This document shows, piece by piece, positions 1-7,283 of a DNA stretch of 39,243 bases. The DNA is taken from NCBI GenBank assembly GCA_938082505.1, contig CALLLH010000024.1, positions 77,983 to 117,225 on the forward strand, in the 5' to 3' direction. Under the pieces are notes generated by a model, which saw only the letters and a program-made list of their open reading frames with translations, searched no databases and was not told the origin of the DNA. How positions within the stretch are numbered: the first letter of the stretch is position 1; each line of letters starts with the position of its first letter. This DNA is from an uncultured Flavobacteriales bacterium. Its GTDB lineage: Bacteria; Bacteroidota; Bacteroidia; Flavobacteriales_D; Sanyastnellaceae. Both the position numbers and the translations under genes were made by a program.

Positions 1-1238
1 AGGGCTTCGCGGTGCCGAAGGTTGGTCACCAGGATCCGTTCCTCAGTCAGCGCGCTGCGGTAATCTCGGGCCAGCCGTCGTTCCAGCAGGTCCAGTCCTT
101 TCCGTTCCTCCGCACTGATGGCGAGGACCTCTGCGGCGCCCTCCGGGTTCCAGCCTTCCGGCTCGGCACAGAGGTCGGTCTTGTTGACGAGCGCGAGCAG
201 CACGCCCTGGGGTTCTCCGGACCGCGCCGCGGCACGCTCCAAGGCTTGTGCCGCTACCCTGATCTCACCCTCGGCGGCCTGTCTTCCCGATTCGCTGGCA
301 AGGTCACGGGCGTCGAGCAGGTAGAGGATGAACCGGGCGGAGGCCGCCTTGGCCCAGGCCCGACGAATGCCTTCCGCCTCGATGTCATCCGTGGTATCCC
401 TCAGTCCGGCCGTGTCAATGAACCGGAATCGGATGCCTTCCAGCGTCAGCGTTTCCTCGAGGGTATCGCGGGTGGTGCCGGGGGTTTCCGAGACGATGGC
501 GCGTTCCTCGCGGAGCAGGGCATTCAGCAGGGTCGACTTTCCACGGTTTGGGGCACCGAGGATGGCGACGGGGACTCCCTCTGCGATGGCCCTGCCGGTG
601 GAGAACCCGTCGAGGAGCTCGGAGATGCGGTCAAGCAACCCGGTGACATGGCGACGATAGCCTTTGCGGTCCGCGAATTCCACGTCCTCCTCCCCGAAGT
701 CGAGCTCGAGCTCCATGAGGGCCGCATACTCGATCAGGGCCTCGCGGAAAGCGTTGATCTCCTGACTGAAGCCACCGCCAAGCTGCTGCAGGGCCAATCG
801 GTGGGCACCGGCATGGTCCGCATCGATGAGGTCACCGATGGCCTCCGCCTGGGCGAGGTCCCGCTTGCCGTGCAGGAAGGCCCGCTGGGTGAATTCGCCG
901 GGCAGGGCGGCCCGGCATCCCGCATCGACGAGGCACTCCATGAGCCGTTGTGCGATGTAGGGGCTGCCGTGGATGTGACATTCCACAATGTCCTCTCCGG
1001 TAAAACTCCGCGGTCCTCGAAAGGGAAGAAGCAATGCCTCGTCCAGTTCGGCATCGCCGTCGAACAACGTGCGGAGCGCAGCGCGTCCCGGTGTTGCGCC
1101 TTCAAGCCGTCCCGCGCACAGGCGGTCGACGATGGGCCATGCTTGGGAGCCGCTGACGCGCACCACCGCCACTCCGCCCCTTCCCGGGGGGGTGGACAGG
1201 GCGCAGATGGTCGTGCCGTCAAGTGGATGCGCAGGCAT
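1..1238 (-). CDS. mnmE: tRNA modification GTPase MnmE (partial, 3' end outside window)
   Basis: MnmE acts with MnmG to install the carboxymethylaminomethyl group on U34 of certain tRNAs. The minus-strand frame starts at ATG 1238-1236 and runs off the left edge after about 412 codons; the family is about 450-460 residues, so only the C-terminal tip with the CxGK motif is missing. The N-terminal folate-binding domain is followed by a helical domain interrupted by a GTPase domain. Visible G motifs are Walker A GAPNRGKS (Lys about 234), TTRDT, DTAGLRD (about residue 274) and NKTD. The ATG follows directly on a TAATTTG sequence (1250-1244) resembling a Bacteroidota -7 element with a one-base-short spacer, so the mRNA may be nearly leaderless. 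It is divergent from sucD. Confidence 0.95.
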   Translation of the reverse strand, partial: MPAHPLDGTTICALSTPPGRGGVAVVRVSGSQAWPIVDRLCAGRLEGATPGRAALRTLFDGDAELDEALLLPFRGPRSFTGEDIVECHIHGSPYIAQRLMECLVDAGCRAALPGEFTQRAFLHGKRDLAQAEAIGDLIDADHAGAHRLALQQLGGGFSQEINAFREALIEYAALMELELDFGEEDVEFADRKGYRRHVTGLLDRISELLDGFSTGRAIAEGVPVAILGAPNRGKSTLLNALLREERAIVSETPGTTRDTLEETLTLEGIRFRFIDTAGLRDTTDDIEAEGIRRAWAKAASARFILYLLDARDLASESGRQAAEGEIRVAAQALERAAARSGEPQGVLLALVNKTDLCAEPEGWNPEGAAEVLAISAEERKGLDLLERRLARDYRSALTEERILVTNLRHREA

Positions 1239-1286
1239 GGGGGCAAATTAGCCCGCAGGCCTTCTGTTTCCTCTGCGGTGCCGCGT

Positions 1287-1294
1287 TACTTTTG
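1287..1294 (+). promoter_or_regulatory. Bacteroidota -7 promoter element for sucD
   Basis: TACTTTTG matches TAnnTTTG exactly. It lies about 55 bases before the sucD ATG, in the divergent mnmE-sucD gap. A TTTC at 1267-1270 is the only candidate for the -33 element. Confidence 0.55.
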
Positions 1295-1348
1295 CGCCGC
1301 GCAAGGCATTCGGCACCATGCCCCAATGAACACCCTCAATCCCCCAAC

Positions 1349-2233
1349 ATGAGCGTTCTCGTCAACAAGGATTCCCGCATCATCGTCCAAGGTTTCACCG
1401 GGTCGGAAGGCACTTTCCACGCCAGCCAGATGATCGATTACGGCACCAACGTTGTGGGTGGTGTGACGCCCGGCAAGGGTGGTCAGACCCACCTCGACAA
1501 GCCGGTCTTCAACACGGTGGAGGACGCCGTGAAGCAGGCGGGAGCCGACACGAGCATCCTGTTCGTGCCACCGGCCTTCGCCGCCGACGCCATCCTCGAG
1601 GCGGCCGACGCCGGCATCAAGGTCATCATCTGCATCACCGAGGGCATCCCCGTGGCCGACATGGTCAAGGTCAAGGCCCACTTGGACACACTGCCCGGCT
1701 GCACGCTGGTCGGTCCGAACTGCCCGGGCGTCATGACGGCGGGCGAGGCCAAGGTGGGCATCATGCCCGGCTTCATCTTCAATCCCGGTCGCATCGGCAT
1801 CGTGTCCAAGAGCGGCACGCTGACTTACGAGGCCGTGGACCAGATCACCAAGGCGGGCTTGGGCCAATCCACCGCCATCGGCATCGGAGGGGACCCGATC
1901 ATCGGCACGACGACCCTGGACGCGGTCAAGCTGTTGATGGCGGACGACGCGACGGACGGCATCATCATGATCGGTGAGATCGGAGGAGACCTCGAAGTCA
2001 AGGCGGCCCGTTGGATCGCCGAGCACGGGACCAAGCCGGTGGTCGGATTCATCGCGGGTGTGACGGCCCCCAAGGGACGGACCATGGGTCACGCAGGGGC
2101 CATCGTCAGCGGGGAGGAGGAAAGCGCCGAGGCCAAGAAAGCCGTGATGCGCGAATGCGGCATCCACGTCGTGGACAGCCCGGCACAGATCGGGTCGATG
2201 ATGGTGGAAGCGCTGAAGGGCGTTCAGGCCTGA
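1349..2233 (+). CDS. sucD: Succinyl-CoA synthetase (ADP-forming) alpha subunit
   Basis: This 294-residue protein is the CoA-binding, phospho-histidine subunit of the TCA-cycle enzyme converting succinyl-CoA to succinate with nucleotide triphosphate formation; it works with SucB, which is not in this window. The N-terminal Rossmann CoA-binding domain (from about residue 8, [13 protein letters not shown]) is followed by GPNCPGVMT (122-130) and the ligase domain with the active-site GHAGAI, His248. Length is typical for the family. An upstream in-frame extension exists, but ATG 1349 aligns with the family N-terminus ([16 protein letters not shown]). It is a monocistronic-looking gene with its own promoter element and faces the minus-strand kinase 15 bases away. 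Confidence 0.97.
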   Translation: MSVLVNKDSRIIVQGFTGSEGTFHASQMIDYGTNVVGGVTPGKGGQTHLDKPVFNTVEDAVKQAGADTSILFVPPAFAADAILEAADAGIKVIICITEGIPVADMVKVKAHLDTLPGCTLVGPNCPGVMTAGEAKVGIMPGFIFNPGRIGIVSKSGTLTYEAVDQITKAGLGQSTAIGIGGDPIIGTTTLDAVKLLMADDATDGIIMIGEIGGDLEVKAARWIAEHGTKPVVGFIAGVTAPKGRTMGHAGAIVSGEEESAEAKKAVMRECGIHVVDSPAQIGSMMVEALKGVQA

Positions 2234-2236
2234 ACG
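2221..2236. terminator. Perfect 16-bp palindrome over the sucD stop codon
   Basis: CGTTCAGGCCTGAACG is a perfect palindrome that includes the TGA stop (2231-2233). As RNA it can form a 6-bp stem with a GGCC loop. It sits between convergent genes 15 bases apart and may act as a weak bidirectional terminator, although no T-run follows on either strand. Confidence 0.3.
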
Positions 2237-2248
2237 GACAACCTGACT

Positions 2249-2899
2249 TCAGGGACTGACTTTGTGGATCCCAACCTTGCGCGGTTGGCGGACCACTTCG
2301 ATGACACGGTCGAGGTCTTCGGCATTGCCAGCGAAGTCCACTCCTGAGGTGTCGAGCCAGAGGACGCGGCTTCCACGGGCATGGCGGAATTGGCCTTCAT
2401 AGGCCTTCTCGATTTTTTCCAGATAAGCGAAGTCGATGTCCTGTTCATAGGACCGGCCCCTCGCTTTGATCTGGGCGCGCTGCCGATCGGGACCTGGCCT
2501 CAGGTAGACCAAGAGTTCGGGTGCGGGCATGCCGTCCGCCATCACATCGTACAGGTTTCGGAACAGCGCATATTCCGTCTTGGGCAACGTGATTTTGGCG
2601 AAGAGATCACTCTTGGCGAAGACGTAGTCCGCAACCAGGGCATCCCGGAACAGGTTGCGGGCGGTAATGGCCGCCTTGAGCTGCTTGTAGCGCTGGGCGA
2701 GGAAGCTCAATTCCACCGGGAAGGCATAGCGCTCCGGGTCGCTGTAGAACTGCTCCAGGAAAGGGTTGTCCGCGAACGGTTCGAGGACGGGCGCGACCCC
2801 CATGCGCTCGGCAAGGGCCTTGGCGAGGGTGCTCTTGCCCGCGCCGATGCCGCCCTCGATCACGATGTGGCGGTAGGGGATGCTTGGGGAAGAGGCCAT
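2249..2899 (-). CDS. Deoxynucleoside kinase (deoxyadenosine/deoxyguanosine kinase family)
   Basis: A 216-residue dNK-family P-loop kinase that phosphorylates deoxynucleosides for nucleotide salvage. The P-loop GGIGAGKST lies at about residues 15-23, followed by the substrate-pocket segment with DNPFLEQFY and DPERYAFPVELSF, and the LID-like RGRSYEQDID region typical of bacterial dAK/dGK. Start chosen at ATG 2899 (MASSPSIPYRHIVIEGG); an in-frame start 42 bases further upstream is possible but would extend deeper into folK. The first 40 bases overlap the 3' end of folK, so the two are probably co-transcribed and translationally coupled. Exact substrate preference cannot be read from sequence. 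Confidence 0.9.
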   Translation of the reverse strand: MASSPSIPYRHIVIEGGIGAGKSTLAKALAERMGVAPVLEPFADNPFLEQFYSDPERYAFPVELSFLAQRYKQLKAAITARNLFRDALVADYVFAKSDLFAKITLPKTEYALFRNLYDVMADGMPAPELLVYLRPGPDRQRAQIKARGRSYEQDIDFAYLEKIEKAYEGQFRHARGSRVLWLDTSGVDFAGNAEDLDRVIEVVRQPRKVGIHKVSP

Positions 2900-3387
2900 G
2901 GTGCAATTTCGGGTACATCCGCGGGAAGCGCAGCAAGCCATTGGGCGACGGTGCGGCCCGTTCCGGGAATTTCCTGGTCGGGAACCAGGTCCGCCAAGGG
3001 GCGCAGGACGAACCGCCGGCCCAACATTCGGGGATGGGGTACGGTGAGGGCGGTTTGCACAAGTTGTCGGTCACCCCAGAGTACGATGTCCAGGTCGATG
3101 GCGCGGGATGCGATGCCGGGACTGCTGCGCTGCCGCCCCATATCCCGTTCGATGTCGAGGAGCGTTTCCATGACAGCGGTGGGGTCCTCGTTCCAGGCGG
3201 GGTCGAGTGCCACTTCAACGACACGGTTGAGGAAGTCCGGTGCACCCGGTTCCATGCCAACCGCGGCGGTGCTGTAGGTTCTTGACGTCCGTCGCACCGC
3301 ACCGAGAACCGACAGCCGACGGTCGGCTTCGTCGAGATGGGCAATCCTGTCTCCAAGGTTGGATCCGGTAGCAACATGGATGAGCAC
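2860..3387 (-). CDS. folK: 2-amino-4-hydroxy-6-hydroxymethyldihydropteridine pyrophosphokinase
   Basis: HPPK transfers pyrophosphate from ATP to 6-hydroxymethyl-7,8-dihydropterin in folate synthesis. The 175-residue product has the family start (HVATGSNLGDR), the central FLNRVVEV strand, and the signature SRAIDLDIVLWGD followed by VPHPRMLGRRFVLRPL. No ATG is available at the family N-terminus; GTG 3387-3385 (VLIHVATGSN) is the best start, while an upstream in-frame ATG would add 55 residues of non-family sequence. A GATCTTTG (3399-3392), one base off the -7 consensus, lies immediately upstream. The 3' end overlaps the kinase gene by 40 bases. Confidence 0.9.
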   Translation of the reverse strand: MLIHVATGSNLGDRIAHLDEADRRLSVLGAVRRTSRTYSTAAVGMEPGAPDFLNRVVEVALDPAWNEDPTAVMETLLDIERDMGRQRSSPGIASRAIDLDIVLWGDRQLVQTALTVPHPRMLGRRFVLRPLADLVPDQEIPGTGRTVAQWLAALPADVPEIAPWPLPQASPTATS

Positions 3388-3481
3388 GGGGCAAAGATCG
3401 CATGTGGCCAAAGAGAACCCGAACAAATTGGCGCCTTTTGAACTGAGGTTGTCGGCGGATTCCGGTATTGGCAATTGTTTG

Positions 3482-3502
3482 GTACTATGTATTGCAAAGT
3501 AC
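3482..3502. promoter_or_regulatory. Near-perfect palindromic operator upstream of padR
   Basis: GTACTATGTATTGCAAAGTAC pairs in 8 of 10 symmetric positions about a central T, with intact GTACT/AGTAC outer arms. It lies 28 bases before the padR ATG, next to a TTTG at 3478-3481 that could be a -33 element. PadR regulators commonly bind such dyads in their own promoters, so this is the probable autoregulatory site controlling padR and pspC. Inference from symmetry and position. Confidence 0.6.
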
Positions 3503-3530
3503 AGGGTGATGAATGCATCTTTGCTTCGCC

Positions 3531-3860
3531 ATGACGAAGGAAACATCTGCATCCACCGCTCAAATGCGCAAAGGGGTCCTGGACCTTTGCATCCTTCGTG
3601 TCCTCGGGAAGGGGGAGGCCTACACCTCGGATATCGTTGCGGTCCTCAAGTCCGTGGACCTGCTCGTCGTGGAGGGCACCATTTACCCCCTGCTCAACCG
3701 CATGAAGAATGCGGGCACCCTGACCTACCGATGGGAGGAAAGTGCAGCGGGTCCACCGAGAAAATATTACAGTCTGACCGAAAAGGGACAGGCTTTGCTC
3801 GACGAGCTCGAGACGGCCTGGGCGCAATTCGTGGCATCGGTCAATTCCCTTCAATCCTGA
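3531..3860 (+). CDS. PadR-family transcriptional regulator
   Basis: A 109-residue winged-helix regulator of the short PadR class. The PadR core is visible: QMRKGVLDLCILRVLG (helix 1), the recognition segment VVEGTIYPLLNRMKNAGTL, and the wing GPPRKYYSLTEKGQALL, followed by a short dimerisation helix. Start chosen at ATG 3531 (MTKETSAST); an ATG 18 bases upstream is possible. pspC follows after 19 bases, a pairing widespread in Bacteroidota where the regulator is thought to control membrane-stress genes. The palindrome at 3482-3502 is its likely binding site. The effector is unknown. Confidence 0.92.
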   Translation: MTKETSASTAQMRKGVLDLCILRVLGKGEAYTSDIVAVLKSVDLLVVEGTIYPLLNRMKNAGTLTYRWEESAAGPPRKYYSLTEKGQALLDELETAWAQFVASVNSLQS

Positions 3861-3879
3861 ATTCAACAGCACGACCATC

Positions 3880-4650
3880 ATGATGGAAACACGCAACATC
3901 TCGCTCGGTGGCCTCCTCTTCCACTTGGAGTTGCCTGCCTTTGAGCGCCTCAACCGTTACCTCGCATCGCTGAAGCGCGTGTTGACGGGAACCCTCGGTG
4001 AGGAGGAGATCCTCCAGGAAGTCGAGCACCGCCTGGCCGAACTCCTTCACGAGGCGCTCGCGGGAGCGGACCGTGCCGTGACCCTCGCCGATGTGGACCG
4101 GGTGTGCTCCCAGCTGGGGGAGCCACAGGAATTCGCGGGTTCGGACGATCCTGAATCGGATGGGCCGGGCGACCGGATGAACCCATCCCGTCGGCGCTGG
4201 TTTCGGGATCCGGATGACCGGATGGTCGCCGGTGTGGCTTCGGGCATCGCATACCGGTTCGGTGTGGATCCTGTCGTCATCCGGGCCCTGTTCGTCGCGC
4301 TCGTCGCCTTCACGGGGACGGGGGTCATCATCTACCTTGTTCTGGCCGCCATCATGCCGGTGGCCAAAACGACAGCGGACCGACTGGCCATGAAGGGTGA
4401 CACCGTGACCTTGGCTTCCATCATGGCGGCGGTGGAGTCCAGCATGCAAGGCGCCACGAGCAACATGTCCAACAGTGGCGAGAACATGGCGCGTCGCTGG
4501 AGCCGATTCGTGTCCACGACACTGCCCGATTTCCTGAGGGCCTTGGCCAGGGGACTGGGATATGCCACCATCGGAGTGCTGGTCTTCATGCTGCTCGCCG
4601 CAGGCACACTGTTCATTTCAACTTTGCTGGGCATCAGCGCCATCTGGTAG
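3880..4650 (+). CDS. PspC-domain membrane protein
   Basis: A 256-residue protein with three parts. The N-terminal ~90 residues (METRNISLGGLLFHLE...VEHRLAELL...LGEPQEF) form the helical cytoplasmic module usual in Bacteroidota PspC proteins. A PspC domain follows at about 108-165, with RDPDDRMVAGVASGIAYRF, the family's amphipathic start, and the hydrophobic stretch ALFVALVAFTGTGVIIYLVLAAIMPV. A C-terminal membrane segment is at about 225-250 (IGVLVFMLLAAGTLFISTLL). PspC proteins belong to phage-shock/envelope-stress responses. It is the second gene of the padR operon. ATG 3880 and ATG 3883 are equally possible starts. Confidence 0.88.
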   Translation: MMETRNISLGGLLFHLELPAFERLNRYLASLKRVLTGTLGEEEILQEVEHRLAELLHEALAGADRAVTLADVDRVCSQLGEPQEFAGSDDPESDGPGDRMNPSRRRWFRDPDDRMVAGVASGIAYRFGVDPVVIRALFVALVAFTGTGVIIYLVLAAIMPVAKTTADRLAMKGDTVTLASIMAAVESSMQGATSNMSNSGENMARRWSRFVSTTLPDFLRALARGLGYATIGVLVFMLLAAGTLFISTLLGISAIW

Positions 4651-4708
4651 GGTGCACAGTGCGCCCATCTAATGGGTTTCGTTCACAATAAACTTCTTCC
4701 CTTTTCCC

Positions 4709-4716
4709 CAATTTTG
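4709..4716 (+). promoter_or_regulatory. Possible -7 promoter element for sppA
   Basis: CAATTTTG differs from TAnnTTTG by one base and lies 36 bases upstream of the chosen sppA ATG, in the 101-base gap after pspC. Confidence 0.3.
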
Positions 4717-4751
4717 TCGCCTTGGACCAAGGCAATTCACAACCTACCCTT

Positions 4752-6650
4752 ATGAGTTTCGGAAAGCAATTCCTCGCAAGCCTGCTCGGCTCCACCCTCG
4801 CTCTATTCGTGACGGGCACCCTTCTCATCTTTGTCTTTGTCGGTGCCCTCATTGGGGGGCTGACTTCCGCTTTTGCAGAGAAGGGGGCTGACCTCGAGAC
4901 CGAATTCGGTGTGGACATCGAAGATGGCTCCGTCCTCCACCTCACCTTCGACGCCCCCATGGTGGAGCGCGGCATGGAGGTGCCGTTCACCATTGGATTC
5001 GGCAGCCTCGAACCCGAGACCCAGATGGGCCTCAACCACTTCCTCGCAGACATGGAACGCGCTGCGGAGGACGAACGGATCGAGGGAATACTGCTTCAGG
5101 CCGACATGCTCTCAGGCTATCCTTCGATGCTGGGCGAGGTGCGGGACGCCTTGGCGAAATTCAAGGCTTCCGGGAAGTGGATCGTCGCCTGGAGCGAGGT
5201 CTACACGCAGAGTGCGTATTGGATGAGTTCAGTCGCCGATGCAGTCTACCTCCACCCTGAGGGCGGCATCGACATGCGCGGCATGGGCATTGAGACCACT
5301 TTCTACAAGAGGATGCTGGAGGATCTCGGCGTCGAAATGACCATTGTTCGCGGTCCGGACAATGCCTACAAGAGTGCCGTGGAGCCCTATTTGAGGGAGA
5401 ACCTGTCGGAGGCGAACCGCGAACAGTTGACCGCCCTGATCGAGGACTTCTGGTCCCGCATGGGGGGCGACATCGCCACCGCGAGGGGCATGACACCCGC
5501 CGAATTGGATGGGCACATCAACGCGCTGGCCATGAGAAGTCCCCAGAATGCGTTGACCTTGGGTTTCGTAGATGGTCTGATGTACGAGGATGAACTGCAT
5601 GCCCTGCTCATGGAGAAGGGTGCTGCAGAGGATGAGAACGAAGAAAGCCATGCCCTGCTCTTGGGGTACAACAAGTACCACAATCCCGATTTCTTCGAGG
5701 ATTTCATCACGACCCTCCAGGTCGAGCTAGAAGGTGGCGAGCCAGAAGGGGATGATGACGTGGAGGAAGGTGAAGCCAGCGCGGTAGCCGTGGTGTTTGC
5801 CGTAGGCGGCATCGAGAGCGGCAAGGGCGATGATGCCACCATCGGTTCGGAGCGCATTGCCGGCGCCTTGCGGGAGGCCCGCCTCGACCCGGAGGTCGGC
5901 GCGGTGGTCCTGCGCGTGAATTCTCCCGGCGGCAGTGCACTGGCCAGCGACGTCATCTGGCGCGAGACGGTGCTCCTCAAAGAGGCCGGCAAGCCGGTGG
6001 TGGCCTCGATGAGTGACCTTGCCGCAAGTGGAGGATACTACATCAGCTGTGCTGCAGACCACATCTTCGCCCAGCCCAACACCATCACGGGAAGCATTGG
6101 GGTCTTCGGAGTCCTGCCTTCCGCAGGGAAGCTGATGCGCGACCGCATCGGTCTCGATTTCGATGGGGTGAAGCTCCACGAGCACGCGGATGTGATGAAC
6201 GGCCACACCCCAGTCCAAGGCGAGGCCTTGGCGGCCATCAATGAAGGGGTGACCAACATCTACAACGGCTTCATCGCCCGTGTCGCGGAAGGCCGGGGCA
6301 TGACCGTGGAGGCGGTGGATGACATCGCCCGGGGTCGGGTCTGGACTGGCCAGGATGCCATGGAGATCGGGCTCGTGGACGGCATGGGCGACCTGCAGGA
6401 CGCGGTGGCGCTCGCCGCAGAAATGGCGGGGTTGACTGACCCCGGCCTGGTCGAACTCCCCAAAGCGGTGGATCCTTTTGAGCAGTTCATCGAGGACTTT
6501 GCTGGAATTACCGCCGCCAAGGCCCTTGCCCAGGCCGCCGGAATCGAGGGCGACATCATGGGGCCTTTGTTGGAGGTGGAAGCCTTGCTGACGGCGAGCC
6601 CACAGGACCGCATCCAGGCGCGTCTGCCCTACACGCTGCGCATCAACTGA
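4752..6650 (+). CDS. sppA: Signal peptide peptidase SppA, 67K type
   Basis: A 632-residue membrane-anchored serine protease of the long, two-domain SppA class, which degrades leftover signal peptides at the membrane. An N-terminal membrane segment (about 9-40) is followed by two ClpP/crotonase-like domains. By alignment with E. coli SppA the general-base lysine is Lys207 (GPDNAYKSAVEPY) and the nucleophile is Ser426 (SDLAASGGYYIS); NSPGGSALASD is at 390-400. An acidic insert (about 328-342) separates the domains. ATG 4752 is preferred over the in-frame TTG 30 bases upstream because it places the basic residue and hydrophobic stretch at the N-terminus. The stop overlaps the next start by one base (TGATG), indicating co-translation with the methyltransferase. 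Confidence 0.95.
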   Translation: MSFGKQFLASLLGSTLALFVTGTLLIFVFVGALIGGLTSAFAEKGADLETEFGVDIEDGSVLHLTFDAPMVERGMEVPFTIGFGSLEPETQMGLNHFLADMERAAEDERIEGILLQADMLSGYPSMLGEVRDALAKFKASGKWIVAWSEVYTQSAYWMSSVADAVYLHPEGGIDMRGMGIETTFYKRMLEDLGVEMTIVRGPDNAYKSAVEPYLRENLSEANREQLTALIEDFWSRMGGDIATARGMTPAELDGHINALAMRSPQNALTLGFVDGLMYEDELHALLMEKGAAEDENEESHALLLGYNKYHNPDFFEDFITTLQVELEGGEPEGDDDVEEGEASAVAVVFAVGGIESGKGDDATIGSERIAGALREARLDPEVGAVVLRVNSPGGSALASDVIWRETVLLKEAGKPVVASMSDLAASGGYYISCAADHIFAQPNTITGSIGVFGVLPSAGKLMRDRIGLDFDGVKLHEHADVMNGHTPVQGEALAAINEGVTNIYNGFIARVAEGRGMTVEAVDDIARGRVWTGQDAMEIGLVDGMGDLQDAVALAAEMAGLTDPGLVELPKAVDPFEQFIEDFAGITAAKALAQAAGIEGDIMGPLLEVEALLTASPQDRIQARLPYTLRIN

Positions 6651-7204
6651 TGGGCGAAGGGCACCGCGCCACCCCCATGGACGCGTTGGAGCGGCTGTCT
6701 CCGGAGGCCTTCACGGCCGCCGGAAAATTGCCCCTCCGGTTTGTGCTGGACCAGATCAGGAGCGGGCTCAATGTCGGCTCCATCTTCCGCACTGCGGATG
6801 CTTTCCGGCTGGAAGGCATCGACCTTTGTGGCTACACGGCCCGTCCGCCGCACCGCGATATCTTGAAGACGGCATTGGGTGCTGCGGACCACGTGGCCTG
6901 GAAAGGCCATGATGATGCGGTGGACGCCATCGGTCAACTGAAGGCGTCGGGTTATCGTGTCTTCGCATTGGAGCAGGCCTCCGGTTCCACCCCCCTGGAG
7001 CAGTGGTCCCCGGAAGGAGGCGGCCGTTGGGCCGTGGTGCTGGGCAATGAGGTCCGCGGCTGTTCAGAAGCGGTCCTGTCCGCAGTGGATGGCGTGATCG
7101 AGATTCCGCAATTCGGGGTCAAGCACAGCTTGAATGTCTCTGTCGCTGCGGGCATGGTGTGCTGGCAGGCCTTCCGCACACTGGGTCCGCCTCCGCCGCG
7201 CTGA
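6650..7204 (+). CDS. TrmH/SpoU-family RNA 2'-O-methyltransferase
   Basis: A 184-residue SPOUT methyltransferase. All three family motifs are present: motif 1 NVGSIFRTADAF (Asn41, catalytic Arg47), motif 2 LGNEVRG, and motif 3 IPQFGVKHSLNVSVAAG, which forms the SAM-binding trefoil knot. The short length without an N-terminal L30e-like substrate-binding domain fits a TrmH/TrmL-like tRNA methyltransferase or one of the small uncharacterised SpoU proteins, so I do not assign a target nucleotide. Its ATG overlaps the sppA stop by one base. A strong terminator follows at 7228-7264. Confidence 0.9.
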   Translation: MGEGHRATPMDALERLSPEAFTAAGKLPLRFVLDQIRSGLNVGSIFRTADAFRLEGIDLCGYTARPPHRDILKTALGAADHVAWKGHDDAVDAIGQLKASGYRVFALEQASGSTPLEQWSPEGGGRWAVVLGNEVRGCSEAVLSAVDGVIEIPQFGVKHSLNVSVAAGMVCWQAFRTLGPPPPR

Positions 7205-7227
7205 TTCCCTGCGGAAACGCCTTTGGC

Positions 7228-7264
7228 AAAAAGCCCCGAACTGCATCTGCAGCCGGGGCTTTTT
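7228..7264. terminator. Bidirectional Rho-independent terminator
   Basis: AAAAAGCCCC (7228-7237) pairs perfectly with GGGGCTTTTT (7255-7264) around a 17-base loop. With a T-run after the stem on both strands it can end the sppA-methyltransferase transcript (plus) and the lipoprotein transcript (minus), which converge here. Confidence 0.9.
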
Positions 7265-7283
7265 GAAATGAGGTGGTTCCGAA

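Noticed and set aside
12-1352. 446-codon plus-strand open frame at the left edge
   Set aside because: It is the antisense of mnmE, whose minus-strand frame carries all GTPase motifs; high G/C content leaves few stops in other frames.
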